Positions 5,494 through 6,471 of a DNA stretch of 6,471 nucleotides are shown piece after piece (position 1 is the first letter of the stretch; each line of letters opens with the position of its first letter). This DNA comes from Bacillota bacterium. Its GTDB lineage: Bacteria; Bacillota; Clostridia; Acetivibrionales; DTU013. The position numbers were made by a program, and so were the translations under genes. Location: contig JAEZMC010000038.1 in the NCBI GenBank assembly GCA_023435805.1, forward strand, positions 1 through 6,471, read 5' to 3'. A model generated the notes under the pieces. The model searched no databases and had not been told where the DNA came from. It was given only the letters and a program-made list of their open reading frames with translations.

Positions 5494-5865
5494 ATGCAAC
5501 AGACAATTTTATCTTATATCTATGCTTTTCTGATAGGCGGAATCATATGTGGAATCGGCCAGGTGCTGATTGACAAGACGAAGCTGACGCCGGCCAGGAT
5601 ACTGGTGCTGTTCGTAACGGTGGGTGTTGTGCTGACGGCGCTCGGACTATACCAGAAGCTCGTGCAGATCGGCGGTGCAGGTGCTACGATACCGCTCACG
5701 GGTTTTGGTTACAGTCTTGCCAAGGGAGCCTTTACCGACGTGGACAAATATGGTCTTCTGGGAGCATTTACAGGCGGAATCCGGGCAACAGCCGCCGGTG
5801 TGGGTGCGGCGATTTTTTTCGGATACCTGGTATCCGTGGCATTTAAGCCAAAGCCAAAAAGATAG
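5494..5865 (+). CDS. spoVAE: Stage V sporulation protein AE, membrane subunit (SpoVAEB type)
   Basis: This is the membrane partner of SpoVAC in the DPA channel and corresponds to SpoVAEB of B. subtilis (116 residues; 123 here). Hydrophobic segments are at about 7-26 (YIYAFLIGGIICGIGQVLI), 35-54, and 86-117 (probably two helices around a glycine- and alanine-rich centre). The signature GAGATIPLTGFGYSL is at 61-75, and the tail KPKPKR is basic. It is clearly related to SpoVAC in the same operon. The start is ATG at 5494. The ribosome site GGAGG (5481-5485) lies at the end of spoVAD, whose stop is only 4 bases before this start, so translation is likely coupled. Confidence 0.95.
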   Translation: MQQTILSYIYAFLIGGIICGIGQVLIDKTKLTPARILVLFVTVGVVLTALGLYQKLVQIGGAGATIPLTGFGYSLAKGAFTDVDKYGLLGAFTGGIRATAAGVGAAIFFGYLVSVAFKPKPKR

Positions 5866-5877
5866 CGGGGTGGAAGT

Positions 5878-6438
5878 ATGGACAAAAGAAAAGTGATTTT
5901 GGTGACCGACGGCGATATGGTTGCAAAGGAAGCTGTGGAGACAGCAGCGTTGAATATCGGCGGGAGGTGCATATCCGCATCGGCAGGAAATCCCACTACG
6001 CTCACGGGACAGGAGCTGGTGGCGAAAATCAAGGAGGCCGTCCACGACCCCGTGGTCGTCATGGTGGATGACTGCGGCAAGAAGGGTGAAGGGCCTGGCG
6101 AGGCGGCCATGGCTGCCATGCTGGACAGCAAGGAACTGGATGTCCTGGGCATCGTGGCAGTCTCGTCCAACGGAAGGGATTGCAGCGGGTTGAATTTGAG
6201 CTGTTCGGTGACGAAAAACGGTGAGGTAGTGCACACCGCTGTGGACAAATACGGCCAGGACACCCACTCTGATGAGCTTTGCGGCGATACGCTGAGTATA
6301 TTGAAATCCAGAAGGAATCTTTTCATTGTCGGAATAGGCGATCCGGGGAAAATGGACTTCAAGGATGAAGTATTCAGAGGCGCCCCTATTACGACGAAAG
6401 CGCTCCAGATTGTTCTGGAGCACAACGGTATCATGTGA
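5878..6438 (+). CDS. spoVAEA: Stage V sporulation protein AE, soluble subunit (SpoVAEA type)
   Basis: This 186-residue soluble protein resembles SpoVAEA of B. subtilis (about 203 residues), which is encoded just after the membrane SpoVAEB. The N-terminus KRKVILVTDGDMVAKEAVETAA, the SAGNPT segment (about 36-41), and the VVVMVDDCGKKGEGPGE stretch (about 59-75) are typical. The C-terminus is IVGIGDPGKMDF then ITTKALQIVLEHNGIM. There is no signal peptide or membrane helix. Reports on B. subtilis describe slower germination when it is lost but near-normal DPA loading, so it is an accessory rather than a core channel part. The start is ATG at 5878 behind GGGGTGG (5867-5873), 12 bases after spoVAE. 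The following gene lies beyond the window; spoVAF would be expected by Bacillus order. Confidence 0.9.
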   Translation: MDKRKVILVTDGDMVAKEAVETAALNIGGRCISASAGNPTTLTGQELVAKIKEAVHDPVVVMVDDCGKKGEGPGEAAMAAMLDSKELDVLGIVAVSSNGRDCSGLNLSCSVTKNGEVVHTAVDKYGQDTHSDELCGDTLSILKSRRNLFIVGIGDPGKMDFKDEVFRGAPITTKALQIVLEHNGIM

Positions 6439-6471
6439 AATATTCTATGACGGCATCCGGAAAGTTCTCGC

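Noticed and set aside
5647..6434. Two long minus-strand open frames (258 and 241 residues) opposite spoVAE and spoVAEA
   Set aside because: They are the antisense of two clearly recognisable sporulation genes, have no ribosome site or family resemblance, and are explained by the codon bias of the + strand genes.
6439..6471. Possible start of another gene at ATG 6447
   Set aside because: No Shine-Dalgarno sequence precedes it and only eight codons are visible before the window ends.

Overview
This window is a spore-development locus from an endospore-forming Firmicute of the class Clostridia. The evidence is the intact spoIIAA-spoIIAB-sigF operon followed by spoVAC-spoVAD-spoVAE-spoVAEA, strong Shine-Dalgarno sequences throughout, and several TTG starts. 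Base composition looks close to balanced, which would suit one of the less AT-rich clostridial lineages (for example the Acetivibrio/Ruminiclostridium relatives). That placement is inference, and no species can be named. All genes are on the + strand and there is no sign of a mobile element, CRISPR array, rRNA or tRNA.

Layout. Positions 1-878 hold the 3' part of a glycogen-debranching-type amylo-alpha-1,6-glucosidase whose beginning lies outside the window. Fifteen bases later comes whiA (894-1859). A 158-base gap (1860-2017) carries an exact match to the sigma-H promoter consensus, and then comes the spoIIA operon: spoIIAA (anti-anti-sigma, TTG start at 2018), spoIIAB (anti-sigma kinase, 2388-2819), an unusually long 132-base gap, and sigF (2952-3698). 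A second gap (3699-3809) carries a good candidate sigma-G promoter. It leads a tightly packed block: a 66-residue single-pass membrane protein of unknown function (3810-4010), spoVAC (TTG start at 3985, overlapping the small gene), spoVAD, spoVAE and spoVAEA. The last 33 bases contain no supportable gene.

How the genes work together. Sigma-H (activated at sporulation onset) would transcribe spoIIA. SpoIIAB holds sigma-F inactive, and dephosphorylated SpoIIAA releases it in the forespore. Sigma-F leads to sigma-G, which would transcribe the downstream spoVA block. Its products form the inner-membrane channel and the dipicolinic acid (DPA)-binding protein used for loading DPA into the spore core and releasing it at germination. 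The locus therefore joins the commitment switch of the forespore to a late forespore product set.

No wholly new system was found. The points most worth a second look are the unknown small membrane gene at the head of spoVA, the absence of spoVAA and spoVAB between sigF and spoVAC, the long spoIIAB-sigF gap, and the placement of whiA and a glycogen-debranching gene directly before spoIIA.
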